From Pseudomonadota bacterium (lineage in GTDB: Bacteria > Pseudomonadota > Alphaproteobacteria > Rhodospirillales > Magnetospirillaceae), in assembly GCA_021782815.1 (NCBI GenBank), contig JAJXUO010000029.1:1-37689 (forward strand): 37,689 nucleotides of DNA, read 5' to 3'. Under the pieces are notes generated by a model. That model searched no databases. It was not told the DNA's origin and saw only the letters and a list, made by a program, of their open reading frames with translations. Position 1 is the stretch's first letter, and each line of letters opens with the position of its first letter. Made by a program: the position numbers and the translations under genes. Positions 16,399-24,175 of the stretch are shown here, piece by piece.

Positions 16399-17718
16399 GC
16401 CATATTTCTTCAGTTTGTCGTGCAAGGTGGTCTTGGCCACCTGCAGATCCTCGGCGGTGCGGGCCAGGCTGCCGCCGTTGCGGCGCAGGGCGTCGCCGAT
16501 CAGGGCCCGCTCGAAGGCCTCCACCGTCTGGGCCAGCGGCAGCGGCCCGCCGGCACGGGGGCTGGAAAAGGGCGGAAAGCCCCGTTCGATGCCCAGTACG
16601 CAGCGGTCGGCCACATTGCGCAGCTCGCGCACATTGCCCGGCCAGTCGTAGGCCATCATGCGCTGCTGCCGTTCGGCGTCGGGCAACGGCGGCGGACGGT
16701 CGTGCCGCACCGCCGCCTGCAAGGCGAAATGCTCGAACAACAGGGGCACATCCTCGCGCCGCGCGCGCAGCGGCGGCAGCGGCAGGGTGACCACGCTGAG
16801 GCGGTAATAGAGATCGGCGCGGAATTTCCCCTGCCCCGCCAGCTCCAGCAGATCCACCTTGGTGGCGGCCACCACCCGGCAATCCACCGGCACCGCCCGG
16901 TTGGAGCCCAGCCGCTCGATGGAGCGTTCCTGCAGCACCCGCAACAGCTTGATCTGCATGGAGAGGGGCATGGCCTCGATCTCGTCGAGAAACAGCGTGC
17001 CGCCATCGGCATGTTCGATCTTGCCGATGCGCCGCTTGCCCGCCCCGGTGAAGGCCCCGGATTCGTGGCCGAAAATCTCGCTCTCGAACAGGGTTTCCGG
17101 CAGGCCGCCGCAATTGATGGCCACGAAATTGCCCTTGCGGCGCGGACTGGCCTCGTGCAGGCAGCGGGCCACCAGCTCCTTGCCGGTGCCGGTTTCGCCG
17201 AAAATCAGCACATCGGCGGCGCTGCTGCCCAGATCCAGCACCAGGCGGCGCACCTCGGCCATGCTGTCGGAGCGGCCGATGATGCGGGCCTCCACCGCGT
17301 CCCGGCCCGACAGGCGGGCGCGCAGGGCCCGCACCTCCAGGGCCAGGCGGCGCTGTTCCAGGGCGCGGCGGGCCACCCCCACCAGCTGCTCGGGCGAAAA
17401 GGGCTTTTCCAGGAAATCGTAGGCCCCGTCCTTCATGGCCTGCACCGCCAGGGCCACATCGCCATGCCCGGTGATCAGCACCACCGGCAGATCGGCCTCG
17501 CGCTGGCGCAGCCCGCGCAACAGGCTCATGCCGTCCTCGCCGGGCAGACGGATATCGCTGATCACCACGCCGGGATAATCGGCGGTCAGCAGGCGGCGCG
17601 CCGCCTCGGCGCTTTCCACCCCTTGCGTGGCGATGCCCTCCAGCTGCAAGGCCTGCTCGCAGCCCAGCCGCACATCGGGATCATCCTCCACCACCAGCAC
17701 CTTCAAACGCTCGCTCAT
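16390..17718 (-). CDS. dctD: C4-dicarboxylate response regulator DctD (sigma54 activator)
   Basis: 442 aa NtrC-class regulator. Receiver domain residues 1-120 with Asp12/13, phospho-acceptor Asp55 (VVISDIRLPGEDG) and Lys105 (FLEKPFSP). AAA+ domain with Walker A GETGTGKE (174-181), the sigma54-contact loop GAFTGA (221-226) and Walker B GGTLFLDE (239-246). A Fis-type helix-turn-helix ends the protein (GGSLARTAEDLQVAKTTLHDKL). The start overlaps the dctB stop by four bases, and the end overlaps the convergent kinase gene. Phosphorylated DctD should activate a sigma54 promoter; a matching promoter lies upstream of the symporter gene at 22173-22190. Assignment to DctD over other NtrC-class members rests on the DctB partner. 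Confidence 0.9.
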   Translation of the reverse strand: MSERLKVLVVEDDPDVRLGCEQALQLEGIATQGVESAEAARRLLTADYPGVVISDIRLPGEDGMSLLRGLRQREADLPVVLITGHGDVALAVQAMKDGAYDFLEKPFSPEQLVGVARRALEQRRLALEVRALRARLSGRDAVEARIIGRSDSMAEVRRLVLDLGSSAADVLIFGETGTGKELVARCLHEASPRRKGNFVAINCGGLPETLFESEIFGHESGAFTGAGKRRIGKIEHADGGTLFLDEIEAMPLSMQIKLLRVLQERSIERLGSNRAVPVDCRVVAATKVDLLELAGQGKFRADLYYRLSVVTLPLPPLRARREDVPLLFEHFALQAAVRHDRPPPLPDAERQQRMMAYDWPGNVRELRNVADRCVLGIERGFPPFSSPRAGGPLPLAQTVEAFERALIGDALRRNGGSLARTAEDLQVAKTTLHDKLKKYGLG

Positions 17719-19520
17719 GCCGTCCCCTCGCCGGCGGGAAGCTCCACCGTGAACACCGCGCCGCCCTCCTGATGATTGGCGCCCTGCAAGGTTCCGCCGA
17801 AATCGCGCACGATGCCAGCGGAAATCGGCAGGCCCAGCCCCAAACCGCCGCCGGTATCCTTGGTGGTGAAAAAGGGTTCGAACAAATGATCGCGCACCGC
17901 CGGGCTCAATCCCGGCCCCTGATCGCGCACCTGGATCAGCACCCGCCCTGCGGCCGTCGTCACCGTGATCGCCATCTCCTTGCCCGGCCCGGCCTCCATG
18001 GCGTCGGCGGCATTGCCCATCAGATTGACCAGCACCTGTTCCAGCCGGTTGGGATCGCAATGGGCCACCGCCCCGCCCTCGGGCTCTTGCAGGCGCACCC
18101 GCACACCGGCCCGCTTCAGCCGCCCCTCCAGCAGGAACAGGGCATTGTCCAGCACCGGACGCAGCGCCACCGGCCGGGCCTGCCCGGTGGAGCGGCGGGC
18201 GAAGGCCTTCAATTGCCCGGTGATGCGCCCCATGCCCTCCACCAGGGCGCCGATACGCTCCAGATTGCCGCGCGCCGTCGCCAGATCGCCGCGATCGAGA
18301 AACTTGGCGGCATTGCCCGACAAGGTGCGCAAGGCCGCCAGCGGCTGATTGAGCTCGTGCGCCACCCCGGCCGACAATTGCCCGATCACCGCCAGTTTTC
18401 CCGCCTGCACCAGTTCCTCCTGGGCCGAGCGCAGGCGCTGGTCGGCCGCCACCAGATCGGCGGTACGCTCGGCCACCTTGCGCTCCAATTCGTCGTGGGC
18501 GCGCTGCAGGGCGGCGCGGGCCCGCAGCCGTTCGCGGATCTGGCTGCCGGCCTGACGGATCAGCAGCCCCAGCAGACAGAGGAAGGCCGCCGCCACCGCC
18601 ACCAGCGCCGCCTCGCCCAGGGCGGCGCTCCGCACCGCCGCCAGGGGCGAAAAAACCAGCAGCCGCCAGCCGGTGCCGGCCATCACCCGGCTTTGCACCA
18701 GATATTCGTCGCCGTCCTTGCGACCGTCCGACCGGCCCAGGGTCATCAGACGGCTGTCGGGGCCGAGGGCGCGTACCGTCAGCACCGGCAGGCGCCGCAG
18801 GGGATGGCGGTTGTAATGCTGATCGCGGAACAGGGATTGGGCCAGGGCCGGGGACAGCGGCGTCAGGGTGCCGTAGCGCCAGGCCGGCACCGAGCAGAGA
18901 ATGGCCACGCCGTTCTCATCCTCCACCATCACCGGCGGCCCCAACGCCGCCCAGAACTGCTCCAGGGGATCAAGGCTGGCCTTGACCACCGCCACCCCCA
19001 GAGTCGCGCCGCCCTCGCTCACCACCGCCGACAGATAATAACCCGGCTCGCCCCGGGTGGTGCCGATGCCGAAAAACCGCCCCGCCCCCTGCCGCAGCGC
19101 CTGGCGGAAATAGGGCCGGTAAGACAGATCCTCGCCGAGAAAACTGTCGGCCTGGCGCCAGTTGCTGGTGGCCGCCACCCGGCCCTGGCGGTCGAGCAGA
19201 TAGACCGACAGGGTGCCGGCGCGGGCATTGATCTGCTCGAGGTAAAGGCTCATCGCCGTGATCGCCGCCGCCGAGGGATGCGGCGCCCGCAGGAAGGCCA
19301 GCACCTCCTGCTCCACCGCCAGGGTCGAGGGCAGAAAGGCATATTTGTCGATATCCCGCTCCAGGCTGGATTGCGACAGCGCCAGCCGGTTGCGCCCCTG
19401 TTCGCCCGCCGCCTCCAGCCCCAGGGCCAACCGGTGGTGATAGCCCAAAAGCCCCGCCAGGATCACCAGCAGCCCCAGAACCCCTAAGAGACCGGCCAGA
19501 CGGCGGATACGGGTGAGCAT
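17715..19520 (-). CDS. dctB: C4-dicarboxylate sensor histidine kinase DctB
   Basis: 601 aa membrane kinase. TM1 about residues 11-28, a periplasmic double-Cache-like sensor about 30-300, TM2 about 304-323, a coiled coil (about 330-372), then HisKA with GVAHELNQPLAAL and phospho-acceptor His388. The ATPase shows VNLMGNAADAME, DQGPGLS and GGGLGLGLPIS. The sensor has DLSYRPYFRQAL (about 131-142) and TRGEPGYYLSAVV (about 155-167), the stretches that contact succinate in known DctB proteins. The start at 19520 has only a weak ribosome-binding site and lies directly against repeat A, whose first copy begins eight bases upstream. It is translationally coupled to dctD. High confidence for function, moderate for the precise start. 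Confidence 0.92.
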   Translation of the reverse strand: MLTRIRRLAGLLGVLGLLVILAGLLGYHHRLALGLEAAGEQGRNRLALSQSSLERDIDKYAFLPSTLAVEQEVLAFLRAPHPSAAAITAMSLYLEQINARAGTLSVYLLDRQGRVAATSNWRQADSFLGEDLSYRPYFRQALRQGAGRFFGIGTTRGEPGYYLSAVVSEGGATLGVAVVKASLDPLEQFWAALGPPVMVEDENGVAILCSVPAWRYGTLTPLSPALAQSLFRDQHYNRHPLRRLPVLTVRALGPDSRLMTLGRSDGRKDGDEYLVQSRVMAGTGWRLLVFSPLAAVRSAALGEAALVAVAAAFLCLLGLLIRQAGSQIRERLRARAALQRAHDELERKVAERTADLVAADQRLRSAQEELVQAGKLAVIGQLSAGVAHELNQPLAALRTLSGNAAKFLDRGDLATARGNLERIGALVEGMGRITGQLKAFARRSTGQARPVALRPVLDNALFLLEGRLKRAGVRVRLQEPEGGAVAHCDPNRLEQVLVNLMGNAADAMEAGPGKEMAITVTTAAGRVLIQVRDQGPGLSPAVRDHLFEPFFTTKDTGGGLGLGLPISAGIVRDFGGTLQGANHQEGGAVFTVELPAGEGTA

Positions 19521-19527
19521 CTTTTTT

Positions 19528-19915
19528 ATGTGTCCCTCAGGCGCCGGGCGCTGGCGTTCCGCCAGCTTGGCTGGTCCTCACTTATGCCTCCGCGCACGCG
19601 CTCCGGCAACGCTCCGGCGCGCTCAATGCGCTAGTCACCGGCTGCGCCGGTTCCATGTGTCCCTCAGACGCCGGGCGCTGGCGTTCCGCCAGCTTGGCTG
19701 GTCCTCACTTATGCCTCCGCGCACGCGCTCCGGCAACGCTCCGGCGCGCGAGAAAGCGCTAGTCAGCCGCGTAAAGCGGCGTCCGGGATATGTCCCTCAG
19801 ACGCCGGGCGGCGGGCTTTGCCCGCCTTGGCTGGTCCTCACTTATGCCTCCGCGCACGCGCTCCGGCACGCGAGAAAGCGCTTGTCAGCCGCGTCAAGCG
19901 GCTTCCGGGAGGGAA
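19528..19915 (+). repeat. Repeat family A, three tandem units
   Basis: Unit starts can be set at the shared TGTCCCTCAG: 19531, 19658 and 19791, giving periods of 127 and 133 bases. Each unit has CTGGCG-TTC-CGCCAG or its paired variant (GGCGGGC-TTT-GCCCGCC in unit 3), then CTTGGCTGGTCCTCACTTAT, GCCTCCGCGCACGCGCTCCG and a closing short hairpin (CCGGC-TGC-GCCGG in unit 1, GCCGCG-TAAAG-CGGCG in unit 2, GCCGCG-TCAAG-CGGC in unit 3). It fills almost the whole gap between dctB and the TSUP gene; I see no gene in it. Confidence 0.93.
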
Positions 19916-19948
19916 ACATTCGGCAGCGGAGTCTTTCGCGTTTTCTTT

Positions 19949-20725
19949 TTACAGCAAAGGCTCCAGCATTTGCCACGCCAGTTTGGCGATCAGCACCACC
20001 ACGATCAGGATGAAGGCCCGGCGGACGAAGGCGGTGCCGTGGCGCAGGGCCAGGCGGGCGCCGGTGTGGCCGCCCAGCATGTTGCAAAGAGCCATGCCGA
20101 TGCCCACCGGCCACAGCACCGGGCCGTGGCTGGCGAAGAAGGCGATGGCCGCCAGGTTGGTGGTGGCGTTGATCACCTTGGCGCTGGCGGTGGCGCGCAG
20201 GAAATCCATGCCGAACAGCCGCACGAAGGCGAACATCAGGAACGAACCGGTGCCGGGACCGAAAAAGCCGTCGTAGCAGCCGATGGCCAGCCCCAGGACC
20301 ATGGCCCGCCAGCGGTCGGAAGGCCTTAAGGGCCGGGTTTCGGCATGGCCGAAATCCTTCTTCATGAAGGTATAAACCGCCACCAGGATCATCAGCGCCA
20401 GCACCAGCGGCTGCATCCAGGCGCGCGGCAGCAGCGAGGCCAGGGCCGCCCCCGACCAGGATCCCGCCAGCGCCGTCAGAGTGGCGGGCAGCACCACCCG
20501 CCAGGGGATGCGCACGGCGCGGCCGTAGCGCACCATGGCCGACGAGGTGCCGGCGATGCTGGAGACCTTGTTGGTGCCGAACAGGGTGGGAATGGAGGTT
20601 TGGCTGAAATGCTCCAGCAGCACCGGCACCTGAATGAGGCCGCCGCCGCCCACCACGGCATCCACCAGCCCGGCGGCGAAGGCGGCGCCGCCCAATAAGG
20701 CCCAGCCCCAAAGATCCGCGCTCAT
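19949..20725 (-). CDS. TauE/SafE (TSUP) family membrane permease
   Basis: 258 aa with about eight membrane segments. The N-terminal repeat has FAAGLVDAVVGGGGLIQVPVLL (about residues 16-37), and a later counterpart is AIGCYDGFFGPGTGSFLMFAFV (about 147-168); this pair of Gly-rich half-repeats defines the family. TNKVSSIAGTSSAMVRYGR and ASAKVINATTNLAAIAFF are also typical. TSUP proteins export or import organosulfur compounds, sulfite or other small organic anions; the substrate here is unknown. It lies 84 bases after the symporter gene but behind a strong terminator, so it may be transcribed separately. A second TSUP gene is at 26776. ATG 20725 is the obvious start. Confidence 0.9.
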   Translation of the reverse strand: MSADLWGWALLGGAAFAAGLVDAVVGGGGLIQVPVLLEHFSQTSIPTLFGTNKVSSIAGTSSAMVRYGRAVRIPWRVVLPATLTALAGSWSGAALASLLPRAWMQPLVLALMILVAVYTFMKKDFGHAETRPLRPSDRWRAMVLGLAIGCYDGFFGPGTGSFLMFAFVRLFGMDFLRATASAKVINATTNLAAIAFFASHGPVLWPVGIGMALCNMLGGHTGARLALRHGTAFVRRAFILIVVVLIAKLAWQMLEPLL

Positions 20726-20751
20726 GCTTTTGTCATCACTCCGGAAACCAC

Positions 20752-20789
20752 GAAAAATCCGCCCATCCCTGTTTAGCAGGGATGGGCGG
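20752..20789 (-). terminator. Rho-independent terminator after the dctA-type gene
   Basis: Read on the minus strand: a 13-bp perfect stem (CCGCCCATCCCTG with its complement, 20759-20789), a five-base loop, then ATTTTT. It lies 20 bases after the symporter stop at 20810. Confidence 0.9.
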
Positions 20790-20809
20790 CAAGGTTGCGA
20801 AAAACGCGA

Positions 20810-22111
20810 TCAGGAGGCCGAGACCGGATCGACAGTTTCCGCGGGGAGTTGGTATTCGTCATGCTCCGGAGCCACGCCCGGCTGCGCCACATAGCCGTTT
20901 TCCCATTTGGCGATGACGGCGGTGGCGATGGCGTTGCCCAGAACGTTGGTGGCGGTGCGGCCCATATCGAGGAAGTGATCGATGCCGAGGATCACCAGAA
21001 TGCCGGCCTCCGGCAGGTGGAACATGGGCAGCACGGCGGCCACCACCACCAGCGAGGCGCGGGGCACCCCGGCGATGCCCTTGCTGGAGACCATCAGCAC
21101 CAGCAGCATCAGGATCTGCTGCTGCAGGGTGAGCGGCACGTGATAGGCCTGGGAGATGAACAGGGCGGCGAACGAGGTATAGATCATCGAGCCGTCGAGA
21201 TTGAAGGAGTAGCCCAGGGGCAGAATGAAGCCCACCAGGCGCTCGCTGATGCCGAACTGTTCCAGCCGCTTCATCAGGCGGGGATAGGCGGCCTCGCTGG
21301 AGGCGGTGGAAAAGCCCACCAGCATCGGGCCGCGGATATAGGTGAGCAGGTGGAACACCCGGCGACCCAGCACCAGATACCCGACGCCCACCAGCAGCAT
21401 CCACAGCACCAGCAGGGTCAGGGCGAAGCTGCCGGCGAAACGGCCATAGAGAATGAGCACGCCCAGGCCCTTGACGGTAATCACGCTGGCCACGGCGCCG
21501 AACACGCCGAGAGGGGCGAAGCGCATGACGTAATCGGTGACCTTCAGCATCACCGGCACCACGCCCTCGATGCTCTGGGCCAGCATTTCGGCGCCCTTGC
21601 CGCGGCTGTGATTGAGGGCCAGGCCGAAGAACACCGCGAACACCAGGATTTGCAGGATCTCGTTGCCGGCCATGGCCTCCACGATGTTCTTCGGGAACAC
21701 ATGGGTGATGAAATCATGCAGATTGAGGGCCGTGGTCTTGAGGCCGCTGGTGGCATCGGCGGCGGGCAGCGCCAGGTTCATCCCGGCGCCCGGCTGCAAA
21801 AGATGGCTGAACAGCAGGCCGAGACACAGCGACATGGAGGAGATGAACAAAAACCAGCCCAGGGCCTTGCCGCCCACGCGGCCCACCGCCGAGGCGTCGT
21901 CCATGCCGGCCAGCCCGGCCACCAGGGTGGAGAAGATCAGCGGCGCGATGATCATCTTGATCATGCGCAGGAAGATTTCGGTGAGGATGCTGAAATAGCC
22001 GGCGATCTGCTGGGCCTTGCCGGCATCGTCCAGCCACATGTTGCACACGTCCCCAACGATGATCCCCAGCACCAGGGCGACGAAAATCAGAATGGTCTGC
22101 TTGCTTTTCAT
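20810..22111 (-). CDS. dctA: Dicarboxylate (or acidic amino acid) cation symporter, DctA type
   Basis: 433-aa DAACS-family membrane symporter. Typical stretches: FLRMIKMIIAPLIFSTLVAGLAG (about residues 47-69), LLQPGAGMNLA, the hairpin STASSEAAYPRLM (about 267-279), GYSFNLDGSMIY (about 297-308) and GIDHFLDMGRTATNVLGNAIAT (about 372-393), where the Asp and Asn residues bind substrate and cation. GGAGAGAG precedes ATG 22111. A sigma54-type promoter lies about 65 bases upstream and the matching activator pair DctBD is 1.2 kb downstream, so C4-dicarboxylate uptake is the likeliest role. The sequence also fits GltP-like aspartate/glutamate carriers, so the name dctA leans partly on context. Confidence 0.78.
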   Translation of the reverse strand: MKSKQTILIFVALVLGIIVGDVCNMWLDDAGKAQQIAGYFSILTEIFLRMIKMIIAPLIFSTLVAGLAGMDDASAVGRVGGKALGWFLFISSMSLCLGLLFSHLLQPGAGMNLALPAADATSGLKTTALNLHDFITHVFPKNIVEAMAGNEILQILVFAVFFGLALNHSRGKGAEMLAQSIEGVVPVMLKVTDYVMRFAPLGVFGAVASVITVKGLGVLILYGRFAGSFALTLLVLWMLLVGVGYLVLGRRVFHLLTYIRGPMLVGFSTASSEAAYPRLMKRLEQFGISERLVGFILPLGYSFNLDGSMIYTSFAALFISQAYHVPLTLQQQILMLLVLMVSSKGIAGVPRASLVVVAAVLPMFHLPEAGILVILGIDHFLDMGRTATNVLGNAIATAVIAKWENGYVAQPGVAPEHDEYQLPAETVDPVSAS

Positions 22112-22172
22112 GTCCGTTCTCTCTCCTGGAGCGCCGTCCCATCGTGGTGGACAGGCTGATTACCCCCGTCAA

Positions 22173-22190
22173 AAGCACGCGGCATGCCAG
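22173..22190 (-). promoter_or_regulatory. Probable sigma54 (-24/-12) promoter of the dctA-type gene
   Basis: On the minus strand CTGGCATGCCGCGTGCTTTT reads TGGCATG-N4-GTGCT, with GG and GC exactly ten bases apart as required; it differs from the consensus TGGCACG-N4-TTGCA at few positions. Transcription would start near 22163, about 50 bases before the ATG. DctD is the expected activator. Confidence 0.72.
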
Positions 22191-22245
22191 ACCAGCGTCG
22201 GCGGAATAGCAGATAAAACATTGAATATAATCGACTTTTTTCCAG

Positions 22246-22283
22246 CAAAAACGGGGGCTATCCGAAAATCCGGATAGCCCCCG
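22246..22283 (-). terminator. Rho-independent terminator of the porin gene
   Basis: A 13-bp perfect stem (CGGGGGCTATCCG with its complement, 22252-22283) with a six-base loop, followed on the minus strand by TTTTT. A weaker hairpin, CGTTCGG-AAAC-CCGAACG at 22292-22309, lies just after the porin stop. Both stand between the porin and the dctA-type promoter. Confidence 0.92.
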
Positions 22284-22314
22284 CCTTGGGCCGTTCGGAA
22301 ACCCGAACGACGGA

Positions 22315-23706
22315 TCAGAACTGGATGTTGGTGCGCAGTCCCAGCACCAGCTCGTCGCCCACCCGTTTGCCGCTGTCGGTGGTTTCGGCCACGTTGCCGC
22401 CGGGATGGAACACGTACTGCGCATCGGGCTGCAGCTGCCACCACGGGGTCAGCGCATATTGATAGGTGGCCTCGAGGAAGGTTTCGGAATGGCGCACCGG
22501 CACAAAGGACCCGGTATAGGCCCCGGCCTGTTCGTCCAGGGTGCTCAGGCGGTGGCTGACGCGGGTATAGCCCAGGCCCAAACCGGCGGCGTCGGCGGCG
22601 CGGCCCTGGAAAGGCGCGTGCAGGGTCAGCCCGGCATTCAGGCTGAAGCTGATGGGCACGCGGTCCTGCTGCGGCGTGCCCATCAGCCGCAGGAAGGCGT
22701 TGGCGTTATGATCGGGCGTGGCGGCATCGCGCCAGAGCATCTGATCGGCCACGCCGTAAAGGGCGTAATTGCCGTGATGCCCGGCGGCCACGCCGGTGGT
22801 ATCGGGCGCGGCCAGGGACTGTCCGGCGCTGTCCACCGACTGATCGGCGAAGCGGCGGCCGTCGTACCACATCCCCAGTTTATAGGCGCCCGGCAGCCCG
22901 GTGGCCGAGGACGGCGGGGCATATTGCAGCTCGGTGATGGCCAGCGGCGCCCCCTTCAGGGTGAAGTCGGTGCCGGCGCGGTCGCCGAGCTGGGGATCGC
23001 CGCCGTCGCGCGGCGAGGGACTGCCGTTGAAGACCCCGGCCAGCACCGTCAGCGATTCGGTGGCATGCAGACGCAGGCGCGCCCCCAGATCCGACAGGGG
23101 ATAGGCCGGTCCGCCGCCCGGCATGTCGGCCGAAGGCAGCATGGGCCAGCCGAACATGGTGTTGACGAACAACAGCGCGTTCTGGCTGACCAGGAACTCC
23201 TGATCCAGGCTTTGCTGCCCCAGCTTCACATCGGCCTTGCCGCCGAACATCGCCTGCTGGTACCAGGCCTCCCACAGCCGGGTGGCGCGGTCGGCCTCGA
23301 TGCCGCTGGCGGTTTGCAGCGAGGCCAGATTGTCGGCGCTGAGATTGCGGCCGTGGATCTGCAGGCCGCTGAGATTGAAGGTGCCGCCCTCCCAGCCGAA
23401 GGCCCGTTGGGTATCCATCTGCAAGGTGGCGGTGGTCAGGCCGTCATACTCGAAGCCCCGGCGATTGCCGCCCGAGACATTGCCCAGCACCTCGCTGGTT
23501 TCGCCCAAGGTGAAGGTGATGCCCTTGTCGCCCAGCCAGGGGCGCAGGCCGCCCATATCGCCCAGCAGGCCGCTGCCGTTGCCAAGACCGTCGAGAAACC
23601 CCGGGCCGGACCCGTCCGCCGCTTCGCCGCCCCAGGCCGCGCCGCCGGAAACCGCCATCACCCCGGCCAGCGCCGCCAGCCCGCTCCGTCGCAGTAGATG
23701 TTTCAT
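22315..23706 (-). CDS. OprB-family outer-membrane porin
   Basis: 463 aa. A signal peptide covers about residues 1-26 (KHLLRRSGLAALAGVMAVSGGAAWG). The mature protein shows the carbohydrate-selective porin OprB pattern: LGDKGITFTLGETSEVLGNVSGG near the start, amphipathic strand pairs (TLQMDTQRAFGWEGGTFNLSG), the segment LWEAWYQQAMFGGKADVKLGQQSLDQEF (about 143-170), and a last strand ending in Phe (LVLGLRTNIQF), the usual signal for BAM insertion. AGGGG precedes ATG 23706. It is divergent from the riboswitch/NiCoT gene and shares with it a Fur-like box. OprB members carry sugars in pseudomonads; with a metal-type operator the substrate here is uncertain. Confidence 0.85.
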   Translation of the reverse strand: MKHLLRRSGLAALAGVMAVSGGAAWGGEAADGSGPGFLDGLGNGSGLLGDMGGLRPWLGDKGITFTLGETSEVLGNVSGGNRRGFEYDGLTTATLQMDTQRAFGWEGGTFNLSGLQIHGRNLSADNLASLQTASGIEADRATRLWEAWYQQAMFGGKADVKLGQQSLDQEFLVSQNALLFVNTMFGWPMLPSADMPGGGPAYPLSDLGARLRLHATESLTVLAGVFNGSPSPRDGGDPQLGDRAGTDFTLKGAPLAITELQYAPPSSATGLPGAYKLGMWYDGRRFADQSVDSAGQSLAAPDTTGVAAGHHGNYALYGVADQMLWRDAATPDHNANAFLRLMGTPQQDRVPISFSLNAGLTLHAPFQGRAADAAGLGLGYTRVSHRLSTLDEQAGAYTGSFVPVRHSETFLEATYQYALTPWWQLQPDAQYVFHPGGNVAETTDSGKRVGDELVLGLRTNIQF

Positions 23707-23734
23707 TTCAACCCCTTTTTCTGGAAACCACCGT

Positions 23735-23798
23735 TTAAATCATTGCCATCTGCATAATGAATTAAATCATTGTTGCATTAATAATGAGAATCATTCGC
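23735..23798. promoter_or_regulatory. Fur-like box and direct repeats between the porin and cobalamin-riboswitch genes
   Basis: AATAATGAGAATCATTCGC at 23780-23798 matches the classical 19-bp Fur consensus at about 15 positions, with the core ATGA-N-AATCAT intact. TTAAATCATTG occurs twice, at 23735-23745 and 23762-23772, on the porin side. The box could control the porin, the metal permease, or both. Zur or another Fur-family protein is an alternative. Confidence 0.55.
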
Positions 23799-23863
23799 AT
23801 TTGCAATGCAAAAATCCCACCCCTTTCCGGCTGGACTTTTCACCCCCGTTTCCGCACAGTGCC

Positions 23864-24076
23864 TGCCGACAGGTTCCATACCGGGCCAAGCCCGGTGGAT
23901 TGAATGGGAACACGGTAGGGACGACCCAACAGGGGCCCGATCCGTGGCTGCCCCCGCAACTGAACGCGGTGAGCCTGCATCCAACGCATGGTCACTGAGG
24001 CCTGAACCCCAGGCCTCGGGAAGACCGGATGCAGCGCCACGACCCGCGAGCCAGGAGACCAGCCTGTCTGTCGGTA
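23864..24076 (+). promoter_or_regulatory. Cobalamin (adenosylcobalamin) riboswitch
   Basis: Conserved parts in order: the P1 strand CCGACAG (23865) pairing with CTGTCGG (24068-24074), GGTTCC, TGAATGGGAACACGGT (about 23900), CTGCCCCCGCAACTG (about 23948-23962), the GGGAAGACCGG block (about 24018-24028) and the B12-box GCCAGGAGACCAGCCTG (about 24050-24066). The next hairpin (GGGCGG 24089-24094 with CCGCCC 24111-24116) followed by CTCTTTT looks like the expression platform, a terminator that forms when the ligand is bound. It precedes the NiCoT gene, so high cobalamin should lower cobalt uptake. Confidence 0.93.
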
Positions 24077-24175
24077 ACCGGCTGCGGAGGGCGGCCTGGG
24101 GGTTTTCGCACCGCCCCGCCCCTCTTTTCGGCCATGCAAGATTCCCGTGCGGTGGGCGCGGGACGGAGGGGTCTC

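Noticed and set aside
19531-19915. CRISPR-like array at the triple repeat
   Set aside because: Units are about 130 bp, repeat throughout their length, have no unique spacers and there are no cas genes.
20795-22159. 454-codon plus-strand frame opposite the dctA-type gene
   Set aside because: His/Gln/Gly-rich antisense shadow; the minus-strand frame shows the complete DAACS symporter with its ribosome-binding site and terminator.
24029-24175. Upstream start for the NiCoT permease
   Set aside because: The extra 49 residues would be encoded by the riboswitch aptamer and its expression platform; ATG 24176 has a proper ribosome-binding site and family-like N terminus.
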